From Eubacteriales bacterium (lineage in GTDB: Bacteria > Bacillota > Clostridia > Christensenellales > SZUA-584): DNA of 7,573 nt. Positions 1-6,367 of this stretch are shown here, piece after piece; positions within the stretch are counted from its first letter, which is position 1, and every line of letters starts with the position of its first letter. The stretch lies in assembly GCA_028711205.1 (NCBI GenBank), contig JAQTSP010000125.1, positions 1 through 7,573 of the forward strand, in the 5' to 3' direction. The notes beneath the pieces are model-generated. The model did no database searches and was not told where the DNA came from. It worked only from the letters and a program-made list of their open reading frames with translations. The position numbers and the translations under genes were made by a program.

Positions 1-175
1 ACCGCCTATTTATCATTTTCCATGACTTCTCTAAACCAATATAGACTGTGCCGGAGAAAGACAGACCAAAATAAATTCCATTTTTTGGTCTTCCCAAGCT
101 AGTTACGAATTATAGGGGATCGAACGTAAGCTTGCCGCCGCCAGTGGCATGTTTTTTAGCGAGACGAATGAGTAG
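1..175 (-). other. Unidentified open stretches at the left edge, possible gene fragment
   Basis: On the minus strand, 175-113 encodes 21 residues ending in HATGGGKLTFDPL before a TAA at 112-110. The same frame then stays open from 109 to the window edge (FVTSLGRPKNGIYFG, later SGTVYIGLEKSWK). No start codon with a ribosome binding site is present and I do not recognise the sequence. It may be a decayed gene split by a stop, the edge of a repeat, or chance. Coding is uncertain. Confidence 0.25.
63..91. repeat. Inverted repeat AGACCAAAA-N11-TTTTGGTCT
   Basis: Two perfect 9-bp arms around an 11-base centre in the unexplained left margin. No clear U-tract follows on either strand (plus reads TCCC, minus reads GTCTTTC), so a terminator role is doubtful. 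It could be a hairpin within a gene fragment or the edge of a repeat. Confidence 0.4.
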
Positions 176-181
176 CCGGTT

Positions 182-234
182 AAAAAAGACACCGGCTCTG
201 TTCATGAGAAAAACCTAATCCACAGAGCCAGCGC
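182..234 (-). terminator. Rho-independent terminator of the transporter operon
   Basis: The minus-strand transcript forms a 13-bp stem: eight perfect pairs (GGCTCTGT/ACAGAGCC) extended by five more, three of them G-U (GCGCU/GGUGU), with a loop of about 20 bases. One C and then six U follow immediately (plus-strand A-run at 182-187). It begins 15 bases after the ATPase stop codon, so it closes the five-gene operon. Confidence 0.9.
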
Positions 235-248
235 TTAAATCAAGTATC

Positions 249-1376
249 TTAATTCGTAATAGTATTTTTTGTTTCAGAATCAAATATATGAACTTTTTCT
301 ATATCAATGGTCATCCTAACCTTGTCACCAGCATTAACATTAACATCTACAGTCTTTGCCGCACATTGATGCTCATCAAATTGGAAATATATGATCTCCT
401 CAGCTCCTAACGGTTCAACAACATCTGCCGTTATGTCAAGTTGGCCTGTTTTCTCGTCCTGCTTTGAACCATTAGAATAATGTATATGCTCCGGCCGGAT
501 ACCAAAAATAATGTCTTTGTCAATATAACCCGAAACTTCTAGCGCTTTTGCTTTCTCCGGCGTCAGTAATAATTTACTGCCACCAAATTCTATTATCAAC
601 TCTGAACCGCTTTTAACAACTTTGCCATTAATAAAGTTCATAGAAGGAGAACCGATAAATCCTGCAACAAACATATTCTCCGGTTTCTTATATAGCACTG
701 TCGGAGCAGCAATCTGCTGGATTACACCGTTATTCATTACAACAATTCTCGTCCCCATTGTCATGGCCTCGACCTGATCGTGCGTGACATAGATTATAGT
801 GGCTTTCAGGTTCTTATAGAGTTTTGTTATCTCGGTACGCATTTGGACGCGAAGCTTTGCATCAAGATTGGAGAGAGGTTCGTCCATCAGGAAGACAGCC
901 GGATCGCGCACAATCGCTCTGCCAAGCGCAACTCTTTGCCTCTGCCCTCCGGACAAAGCCTTTGGTTTTCTGTCCAGAAGCGGGGTTATATTCAGTATTT
1001 CCGCCGTTTCCTTGACCTTCGCGCGTATCTGATCCTTTGGCATATGCCTGAGTTTAAGACTAAACGCCAAATTTTGAAATACGGTCATTTGAGGATAAAG
1101 CGCGTAGTTTTGAAATACCATCGCGATGTTTCTATCTTTGGGGTGTACCTTGTTTACCACTTTCCCGTTGATCGATATTTCACCCTCCGTGATTTCCTCA
1201 AGCCCCGCTATCATACGAAGCGTCGTCGTTTTCCCGCATCCCGACGGTCCGACAAATATGATAAATTCCTCATCCTGAATCTCAAGATTAAAGTTGTTAA
1301 CTGCTATAACTCCTTTATCTTTTCTTGTCATCGCGGGGTACTTTTTCGTAATATTTTTAAAAATTATGTTTGACAT
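249..1376 (-). CDS. ABC transporter ATP-binding protein, MalK/UgpC/MsmK family
   Basis: The nucleotide-binding subunit that powers the sugar importer as a dimer on the cytoplasmic face. Numbered from the ATG at 1376 (375 residues): Walker A GPSGCGKTT at 43-51, Q-loop Gln89 in VFQNYALYP, signature LSGGQRQR at 141-148, Walker B VFLMDEP with Asp165-Glu166, D-loop SNLDAKLR, and H-loop His199 in VTHDQ. The MalK-like C-terminal regulatory/TOBE region follows (IIFGIRPEHI, then the final beta-rich part). The frame is open to a GTG at 1385. The ATG at 1376 is preferred because AAGGTG lies six bases upstream and MSNIIFKNITKKYP aligns with the family start. A slightly long loop (AMTRKDKGVI) separates the KKYP strand from AVNNF. 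All catalytic motifs are intact. It is the last gene of the operon and is followed by a terminator. Confidence 0.97.
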   Translation of the reverse strand: MSNIIFKNITKKYPAMTRKDKGVIAVNNFNLEIQDEEFIIFVGPSGCGKTTTLRMIAGLEEITEGEISINGKVVNKVHPKDRNIAMVFQNYALYPQMTVFQNLAFSLKLRHMPKDQIRAKVKETAEILNITPLLDRKPKALSGGQRQRVALGRAIVRDPAVFLMDEPLSNLDAKLRVQMRTEITKLYKNLKATIIYVTHDQVEAMTMGTRIVVMNNGVIQQIAAPTVLYKKPENMFVAGFIGSPSMNFINGKVVKSGSELIIEFGGSKLLLTPEKAKALEVSGYIDKDIIFGIRPEHIHYSNGSKQDEKTGQLDITADVVEPLGAEEIIYFQFDEHQCAAKTVDVNVNAGDKVRMTIDIEKVHIFDSETKNTITN

Positions 1377-1386
1377 ATTTATCACC

Positions 1387-2238
1387 TTATCCTTTTATTC
1401 CGGCAGTGGCCATGCCTTCTATGATGTACCGTTGGAAGATCAGATAAAACACGACCTGCGGTATCAGAATCATCGTGGCAGCCCGCAGCATCGCGCCATA
1501 ATCCGCTGTAAAGTTCTCTTTGAACAGCACCGTGGCAAGCGGTATTGTAAAGCTGTCCTTTGTCGTCAACAATATGGACGCGACAGGATACTCATTCCAG
1601 ATACCTAAGAAATTCAGTATCAATGCTGTCATAAACACAGGCTTGATCGTCGGCAGAACAACTCTGAACATCACCTGAAACAAATTGCAGCCATCGATAA
1701 TCGCCGCCTCTTCGAGCGCCCGCGGTACCGATCTTAACCCGCCTACAAGCACCAGCGTCAGGAATGGCACCTGAAGAGATATATATGGAAGGAGCAGCGA
1801 CCACAATTCTCCGATGCCAAACGCAGGAATGACCCCGCTGATTGAGTAGGTTAGTTTATAAATGGTCATTAACTGAGCAAACACAGGTATGGATGTCCCG
1901 GCAAGAAAAAAGTAATATATAAAATTATTAATCTTTCTGCCTTTCAATACCAGTCTCGCAATTGAATATGAACTTAGGAATAGAATTATCATTGATATCC
2001 CGGCAGAAGAAACAACAATTTCTAAACTGTTAAGAAATAATCTCCCAAGCGTAGCAGTTTTGTATGTTTCAATATACAGTGAAAAGTCCCATACAGTGGG
2101 CAATCCAAACGGATCCGAGAATATTCCTAAATTATCCTTAAACGATAAAAAAACCATCCAAAGAAATGGGATAAGGAATAATAAGGTTATGACGGTCCCC
2201 ACTGCATGATATACTATCTTTCTTTTGCTATGTCTCAT
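1387..2238 (-). CDS. Sugar ABC transporter permease, CUT1 family (second, MalG/UgpE-like)
   Basis: The partner transmembrane subunit of the importer; 283 residues, typical for MalG/UgpE/YesQ-type permeases. A basic N-terminus (MRHSKRK) precedes helix 1 (about 11-31). Further hydrophobic segments lie at about 70-96, 106-126, 142-166, 200-222 and 250-268. The EAA loop is EEAAIIDGCNLFQVMFRVVLP (177-196), with Gly183 at the conserved position. NFLGIWNEYPVA (209-220) matches the conserved W-N-E/D-Y/F signature after the EAA loop in MalG-like subunits. AGGAG lies six bases before the ATG. Only about ten bases separate its stop from the ATG of the ATPase, so the two are almost certainly co-translated. 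Confidence 0.96.
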   Translation of the reverse strand: MRHSKRKIVYHAVGTVITLLFLIPFLWMVFLSFKDNLGIFSDPFGLPTVWDFSLYIETYKTATLGRLFLNSLEIVVSSAGISMIILFLSSYSIARLVLKGRKINNFIYYFFLAGTSIPVFAQLMTIYKLTYSISGVIPAFGIGELWSLLLPYISLQVPFLTLVLVGGLRSVPRALEEAAIIDGCNLFQVMFRVVLPTIKPVFMTALILNFLGIWNEYPVASILLTTKDSFTIPLATVLFKENFTADYGAMLRAATMILIPQVVFYLIFQRYIIEGMATAGIKG

Positions 2239-2253
2239 GTTCCTCTCCTAACC

Positions 2254-2272
2254 ATACGGTATTATGCCGTAT
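2254..2272 (-). repeat. Small hairpin over the first permease stop codon
   Basis: ATACGG and CCGTAT form a perfect 6-bp stem around a 7-base loop that contains most of the TAA stop of the first permease. It ends eight bases before the AGGAG of the second permease. It may tune coupling between the two permease genes. It is too weak, and lacks a U-tract, to be a terminator. Confidence 0.3.
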
Positions 2273-3131
2273 CTCCTCTTCTTGTGGTGGCTTGAAGCAT
2301 TATGATAGATGTACCAAGCGCCAGAATAAGTATGATCGTTGCCATGGCCGAGCCCACGCCAAAATTAAACTCCCTAAACTCAAGATAATAAGTATATGTT
2401 GCCAGCGTCTCGGAATAGTGTGTCGGCCCACCACCAGTCAGCATATATGTTTGCTGATACTGGTTAATGCCGCCAATCAACATAAACACTGCTGATATTT
2501 TAACCGTCTCTTTAATCGCTGGAAGAATCACATAGAGATTTCGCTGCCATGTGTTCGCGCCGTCAATATGCGCAGCCTCTATTGTATCCTTAGGCATCAT
2601 TTTGAAACCGGCAAGGAACAATACGGAGTGAAACCCAACAAACTGCCATAATAAAACGAGAGTCACAGCATAAGGGGTAAGTACTTTCCCGCCTATCCAT
2701 AAAACAGGTTCCGATCCAAATGAAATCAAGAGATTATTAAAAAGACCTATTGACGGATCTAAAATGAAAGTCCATATCAGACCCGCCATAACGCCGGAAA
2801 GAATATTCGGTATAAACGATATCGTTTTATAGGCGCTATTCTTACGCGGTTTGTTTAAGAAACTTCCAAGCAAATAAGCAAGAGGAAGCTGCGTTAAGAA
2901 AGAACCGATCGTTATAATCCCCGAATTTTTTAACGCTATCCAAAAATACTTTTCCTCGAACAGCTTTATATAGTTGTCAAATCCCACAAACCACCCCGGA
3001 CGTAGCATGATCTGCCGCTGGAAGCTTGTGAAAATCGTATCGCATATCGGATAAATCATATAAATACAGAATATAATAAGCGCCGGCAGACAAAGAAGAA
3101 TTTTTTTCCAAGCTTTACAATGAAGATGCAT
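2262..3131 (-). CDS. Sugar ABC transporter permease, CUT1 family (first, MalF/UgpA-like)
   Basis: One of two transmembrane subunits of the sugar importer; 289 residues from the chosen start. Six hydrophobic segments are visible at about 11-33, 70-92, 103-124, 152-176, 210-232 and 260-280. The cytoplasmic EAA loop, which docks onto the ATPase, is at 185-204 (EAAHIDGA through ILP). MLTGGGP at 230-236 is a hallmark of MalF/UgpA-type subunits. The ATG at 3131 is chosen because a perfect AAGGAGG lies six bases upstream and the protein then begins MHLHCKAWKK directly before the first helix. The same frame is open back to 3209, but that extension would run through the intercistronic hairpin and has no homology. 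The second permease follows after 23 bases. Function is secure at family level, substrate unknown. Confidence 0.95.
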   Translation of the reverse strand: MHLHCKAWKKILLCLPALIIFCIYMIYPICDTIFTSFQRQIMLRPGWFVGFDNYIKLFEEKYFWIALKNSGIITIGSFLTQLPLAYLLGSFLNKPRKNSAYKTISFIPNILSGVMAGLIWTFILDPSIGLFNNLLISFGSEPVLWIGGKVLTPYAVTLVLLWQFVGFHSVLFLAGFKMMPKDTIEAAHIDGANTWQRNLYVILPAIKETVKISAVFMLIGGINQYQQTYMLTGGGPTHYSETLATYTYYLEFREFNFGVGSAMATIILILALGTSIIMLQATTRRGDTA

Positions 3132-3157
3132 CTGTAACCTCCTTCGGTAACTAGAGA

Positions 3158-3195
3158 GAAGAGTCTCTGCGCACTTTTTTGCGCAGAGGCTCTTC
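3158..3195 (-). promoter_or_regulatory. Intercistronic stem-loop between binding-protein and permease genes
   Basis: Arms at 3158-3173 and 3180-3195 pair over 16 positions with a single mismatch (C/A on the minus-strand transcript) around a 6-base loop. The stem is GC-rich at the loop end (CTCTGCGCA/TGCGCAGAG). On the minus strand no U-tract follows, so it is not a classical intrinsic terminator. It ends 15 bases before the AAGGAGG of the first permease. By analogy with malE-malF type intergenic structures, it probably stabilises the upstream binding-protein mRNA and/or lowers read-through into the permeases (inference). Confidence 0.7.
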
Positions 3196-3239
3196 GTCGT
3201 CATTATCAATTACATAACCCTATTTACTTACCATAGGGA

Positions 3240-4631
3240 TTATTCGAGCGCTTCATATGCCGCAATTGCTGTGTCTATATCCGCATCTAATTCTGTGAGA
3301 TACTCTGGAAGATCGTCCGCTGTGATACTGCCATCAATGCAGCCATTAACTATCGATTCAAGAAGTGTCGCACACTCAAGTGTAATATCTGTGTTGCGAC
3401 CCCATGTATCGTACATGGCATAGTATGACGTGATGAGACCTGTCCTCTCGGTATTCAGCGTGAGGTCAATAATGCTCTCGGTCAGCGGAGTAATATCGCT
3501 TGTAACATCGAAATTAATCGGAAGAACCAAGCCATCCTGAAGAACGACATTGGCGCCTTCAGTGCTGTAGAACCAATCGAAGAAATCGAGCAGCACGGTC
3601 AGTTTCTCATCACTGATCTGAGAGCTGACACCATAGCCATTACCCACCATTTTAACACAGGTGTTCTGATCGTAGGGAGAATCGTCGAACGTGGCGCCGA
3701 GCCAATACTGAACCGCACCGCTCTCATCAAGACCACTGCCAACTATGTCCGTCAACCAGTCGGTGGATGTTGTCATGGACGCACACTCTTCGTTAAGGAA
3801 CTTCGTTTTCGTCATATCATAAGTAACTGTGCTGTTGCTGTATGGGAACGCACCGGCTTCGTACAGTTCTATTAACTTATACAGTGTTGTCGCAGCATCG
3901 GAATCTGCAAATTTCAATGTATGCGTACCGTATACGTCGTCAGCCAACTCGTTAATGCCCCACAGTTCAAACCAGTGGAACCAGCCCCATGTCGGCCATC
4001 CGTCAGCAGTTCCGTTTCCGAACAGTGATATACCATTTTCCGCAAAGACCTCGGCGCAATTGATCAAATCATCAAATGTTTCAGGGATATCCAGGTTATA
4101 CTGATCAAAGAGCACAGTATTAATAAGGAAGCCCTGAATCTGCATCTCACACGGGAAGCATGTGATCACGCCGTCATTCGTTTCGGACATTAAGAATGTA
4201 CCATCAATAAATCTATCTGCAAATTGCTCGTTGATGATATCCGTAAGATCCAGAAAAGCGCCTGTATCCCAGTTTCCAACATACTGCCTGGCATTCCACC
4301 ATGTCACATCGGGGTTTGTTCCTGTCGCGGCCTGAGCCACCAGCTTCTCAGCATAGGTACCCGCATCTGTTACCTGTACTTCAAGCTTTACGTTCGGATG
4401 AGATTCCTGATATACGGCAAAGGCTGCTGTAAACATATCGCTTGCAGATTCTGTCTGATATGTTATTGTAATTTCCTCGTCCGTAACTGTACTATTATCT
4501 GTAGTCGTTTCTCCAATTGTAACCTCGCTTGCACCTTCTTCCGTACTTTCTTCATTGGATACGTCAGTACAGCCAACTGCTAATACCAACAGCATCACAA
4601 TACTCAAAACCAATGCAATACCTTTTTTCAT
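3240..4631 (-). CDS. Extracellular solute (sugar)-binding lipoprotein, CUT1 ABC transporter
   Basis: A 463-residue family 1 solute-binding protein, the extracellular receptor that hands a sugar or oligosaccharide to the permeases. Residues 1-20 form a lipoprotein signal peptide (MKKG, then a hydrophobic core) ending in a lipobox AVG-Cys21, so the mature protein is tethered to the outer face of the membrane by a lipidated Cys21. A Ser/Thr/Glu-rich linker spans about 22-52 and leads to the first beta strand EITITYQTES. FAVYQESHPNVKLEVQV (about 72-88) is the usual early helix-strand of the family. Many Trp and aromatic residues (for example the WPTWGWFHWFELWG stretch near 210-225) suit stacking on sugar rings. 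GGAGG lies seven bases before the ATG. A strong hairpin follows the gene, as expected for a binding protein made in excess over its permeases. The substrate is not deducible. Confidence 0.95.
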   Translation of the reverse strand: MKKGIALVLSIVMLLVLAVGCTDVSNEESTEEGASEVTIGETTTDNSTVTDEEITITYQTESASDMFTAAFAVYQESHPNVKLEVQVTDAGTYAEKLVAQAATGTNPDVTWWNARQYVGNWDTGAFLDLTDIINEQFADRFIDGTFLMSETNDGVITCFPCEMQIQGFLINTVLFDQYNLDIPETFDDLINCAEVFAENGISLFGNGTADGWPTWGWFHWFELWGINELADDVYGTHTLKFADSDAATTLYKLIELYEAGAFPYSNSTVTYDMTKTKFLNEECASMTTSTDWLTDIVGSGLDESGAVQYWLGATFDDSPYDQNTCVKMVGNGYGVSSQISDEKLTVLLDFFDWFYSTEGANVVLQDGLVLPINFDVTSDITPLTESIIDLTLNTERTGLITSYYAMYDTWGRNTDITLECATLLESIVNGCIDGSITADDLPEYLTELDADIDTAIAAYEALE

Positions 4632-4672
4632 TGTTTTACCTCCATAATATTGATATCTTAAGCGGTTTACAC

Positions 4673-5485
4673 TTAAGTTTTTATTTTCTGAATAATATAT
4701 TTGTCAATAGCGCCATACGCGTAAAATGTCGACAAAAACCCTGTCAGAGAATAGCCCGCTAACAGAATAATAAAAAGTCCTGCAATAATGTTTACAAATA
4801 TAATGAGATCCAATATAACAATCACACCAATAATAGCAATGTTTGGTATGAACTTTGCGATTGCAAACCGTAATGCATTACCGTATATCTGTCTGATATT
4901 TAAATCAAGTGTAACCATCATTGGATATATATAGATATGCATCATTGCATATATGATTACTAATATGATGGTAATAACCTTACACACCTCACTTATCATA
5001 CCAAGTTCATCCGCTTTTACGTTATAGAACATATACATGTAGGAACATATAAACATTACGGCCATCTCGATAATGGAAACAATCGCCGCGCGTTTCCAGT
5101 TCTCCCTGATGCCTTTTATAAAGTCCGACCAAACAAACACGTTTTCTTCACGCGCATAATTGCGCATTGTATAAATAAAACCTGCATGGAGTGGCCCAAT
5201 TGTTACAAGCTGCATAGACACAATCATAAACCCGGTAATTATACGGAATGCAAGATCATATTCAACTTCATTCTGTAAAAACCCGAAATACATATATGAT
5301 AAGATAAAAGCTCCGATGACAAATGCGGGCAGGCTGCATATCACTTGCATCATGTTTATTCTTATCATTTCCCAGAATTTTCTCTTAATGATCTTAAAAA
5401 ATCGGAAAAAGGCCATTTCCCTGGATCCGTCCTCTGGTACGCCTTTGCCCTCTTTTTCAAAATTCATACCAAACAAACTACCCAT
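4673..5485 (-). CDS. YesL-like DUF624 membrane protein
   Basis: A 270-residue integral membrane protein of the YesL/DUF624 family, recurrently encoded with CUT1 sugar ABC transporters in Firmicutes. Its mechanism is not established; an accessory role in carbohydrate uptake is inferred from that linkage. The N-terminus MGSLFGMNFEKEG resembles the conserved MGxLFxMxNP-type opening of the family. Hydrophobic segments are at about 44-66, 78-100, 132-152 and 168-192, with a longer C-terminal stretch at 213-248 that may be one or two helices. The charged loop at 107-130 contains NYAREENVFVWSDFIKGIRENW, and a W-x-D-F-like motif there is typical of the family. It is somewhat longer than B. subtilis YesL (about 210 residues). 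GGATGG lies five bases before the ATG; the alternative Met7 has no ribosome binding site. It is the first gene of the operon, 41 bases ahead of the binding-protein gene. Confidence 0.88.
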   Translation of the reverse strand: MGSLFGMNFEKEGKGVPEDGSREMAFFRFFKIIKRKFWEMIRINMMQVICSLPAFVIGAFILSYMYFGFLQNEVEYDLAFRIITGFMIVSMQLVTIGPLHAGFIYTMRNYAREENVFVWSDFIKGIRENWKRAAIVSIIEMAVMFICSYMYMFYNVKADELGMISEVCKVITIILVIIYAMMHIYIYPMMVTLDLNIRQIYGNALRFAIAKFIPNIAIIGVIVILDLIIFVNIIAGLFIILLAGYSLTGFLSTFYAYGAIDKYIIQKIKT

Positions 5486-5563
5486 TTATACCATCCAAAA
5501 AACAAATTTTTCTCTTGAACATCCCTGTCATTTTACTTTATCTTACTTATCCCGGCTCGCTCA

Positions 5564-5584
5564 CATATACTGCAAACGTATATG
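5564..5584. repeat. Inverted repeat CATATAC-N7-GTATATG in the operon leader
   Basis: Two perfect 7-bp arms flank a 7-base centre. It could be a small RNA hairpin in the leader or a binding site for a dimeric regulator. On the minus strand no U-tract follows, so it is not a terminator. The arms are AT-rich and the function is unknown. Confidence 0.4.
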
Positions 5585-5723
5585 GCTTTATTCTTCTTTA
5601 GTACTTCATACATCTGCTATTATGTTTTTGCCTAAGCTTTTTTATTATTTACTGCTTTTTCACAACATATATGTCATTTTTTACACTTTGCACTTGGACT
5701 TTTTTATTCAATGATGTTATTTT

Positions 5724-5739
5724 GCGTAACTGGTTACGC
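5724..5739. promoter_or_regulatory. Near-perfect 16-bp palindromic operator, LacI-family type (downstream site)
   Basis: GCGTAACTGGTTACGC has 7-bp arms (GCGTAAC/GTTACGC) around a central TG and matches the site at 5840-5855 in the core GTAACYRGTTAC. It lies just downstream of the proposed transcription start, a position where a bound repressor would block transcription. That two copies of the same palindrome fall in one intergenic region is the main support. Confidence 0.72.
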
Positions 5740-5773
5740 TTTAATATTCGACACTTGTTTGAAAATTCCTTCT

Positions 5774-5782
5774 TTTATACCA
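5774..5782 (-). promoter_or_regulatory. Extended -10 promoter element for the transporter operon
   Basis: The minus strand reads TGGTATAAA, a TGn extension plus a -10 box one base from consensus, placed between the two operators. The hexamer 17 bases upstream (AGCCAT) is not a good -35, which the extended -10 may partly offset. Transcription would start near 5767 and give a leader of about 280 bases. The same 9-mer also occurs at the DUF624 start codon, so the motif alone is weak evidence; its position between the operators is what favours it. Confidence 0.5.
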
Positions 5783-5839
5783 AATAAATATGATTTATGG
5801 CTATTTTCTTTATTTTTACTGAAAAATTAGCCAAATATT

Positions 5840-5855
5840 AAGTAACCGGTTACTT
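5840..5855. promoter_or_regulatory. Perfect 16-bp palindromic operator, LacI-family type (upstream site)
   Basis: AAGTAACCGGTTACTT is a perfect palindrome. Even symmetry around a central CG step with short AT-containing arms is typical of LacI/GalR-family operators. It shares the core GTAACYRGTTAC with a second site centred 116 bp to the left. It lies about 60 bases upstream of the extended -10 box of the transporter operon. The regulator gene is not in this window. Confidence 0.75.
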
Positions 5856-5881
5856 TTTCTTGCCTGAAATTTTCTCGCAGA

Positions 5882-6165
5882 TGCCAGAATTTTCATCAGG
5901 CCGCTTTAAACCGCTCTATAAAATCTGTATGCGGTTTGATTCGCCGGCCAGCATAACGTGGCAGCGGGTAACGCGATTTTATTGACATGAACGGGAATAC
6001 CGCCGTCCGTACTGCCGATTTGTATTGTCTCCATGGACGCTTGTACCGATATCCCCATCGCCTCTTCCGTGATGTCAAACCCCTCAAGCATCGCTCTTTG
6101 CCCTTCAGCCATCGCACCGCCGTAGCTTCCCATCAACGGGAGGCCGCGCCGCGTGCTTTCAGCGA
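5882..6165 (-). pseudogene. Remnant of a lactate racemase LarA-like (DUF2088) gene, multiple frameshifts
   Basis: Three frames together spell the N-terminal core of the LarA/DUF2088 family. SLKARGAA is read from 6165. The frame then changes to MGSYGGAMAEGQRAMLEGF and SMETIQIGSTDGGIPVHVNK (6133 to about 5985). RIKPHTDFIERF is read in another frame ending at the stop at 5896. SGLMKILA is back in the MGSYGG frame, just after its stop at 5906-5908. Intact relatives carry these motifs in the same order in one frame (PAMGSHGGATAEGQ, SME, GIPV, NRIKPHTDF, ESGLMKMLAIGLGK). Family proteins are roughly 420 residues; only about 90-95 codons survive, so both ends are missing. No ribosome binding site or intact start is present, so no functional product is expected. 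It lies downstream of the dehydrogenase, a plausible former operon partner, and is locally richer in GC than its flanks. Family recognition is confident; the number of indels is approximate. Confidence 0.85.
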
Positions 6166-6367
6166 GCCATGTGGCTCAGCTTGATACCAATACGCTACAG
6201 AATAAACATCGTCTGTCTTTTAAAATAATCTATACTCCGCAGCCCTTTTCACCCTTTGAATTTTCAGCCAATATAGAGCGTGTTTGCCCTTCAATATCAT
6301 TTACGATGATAATAAGCCAAAACCGAGATTAACTCTGTTGTCCGGCTCTCCTGTGTTTATTAAAAAA

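Larger units (their letters stand above)
5486..5881 (-). promoter_or_regulatory. Gene-free control region and long leader of the transporter operon
   Basis: About 395 bases without a credible gene separate the LarA-like remnant from the DUF624 start. The right half holds two palindromic operators and an extended -10 box (separate entries). The left half, if transcribed, is a leader of about 280 bases. It is purine-rich on the minus strand and contains a 7-bp inverted repeat (5564-5584) and a 10-bp AT palindrome ACATATATGT (5665-5674). I see no known riboswitch fold and no terminator with a U-tract that would indicate attenuation. The plus-strand open frame across this region is low-complexity and has no homology I recognise. 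Confidence 0.7.

Noticed and set aside
780..1373. 197-residue plus-strand open frame opposite the ATPase gene
   Set aside because: It is antisense to a gene with every ABC ATPase motif intact, has a composition unlike a folded protein (rich in Arg, Phe, Tyr, His) and no recognisable domain.
4632..4672. Possible internal promoter between the DUF624 and binding-protein genes (TGTAAA, 16 bases, TATTAT)
   Set aside because: The -35 match is poor and the -10 overlaps the ribosome binding region, leaving almost no leader; the AT-rich gap explains it.
5316..5714. 132-residue plus-strand open frame spanning the DUF624 start and leader
   Set aside because: It overlaps the DUF624 N-terminus antisense, and the rest is low-complexity Leu/Phe/Tyr from the T-rich strand of the leader; no convincing start signal.
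5896..6136. Two overlapping minus-strand open frames of 73 and 76 residues
   Set aside because: They are pieces of one broken LarA-like gene in different frames, not two genes; each has family motifs where the other is meaningless.
6295..6311. Hairpin TATCAT-N5-ATGATA downstream of the dehydrogenase as terminator
   Set aside because: Only six mostly A/T pairs and no U-tract on the minus strand; too weak to call.
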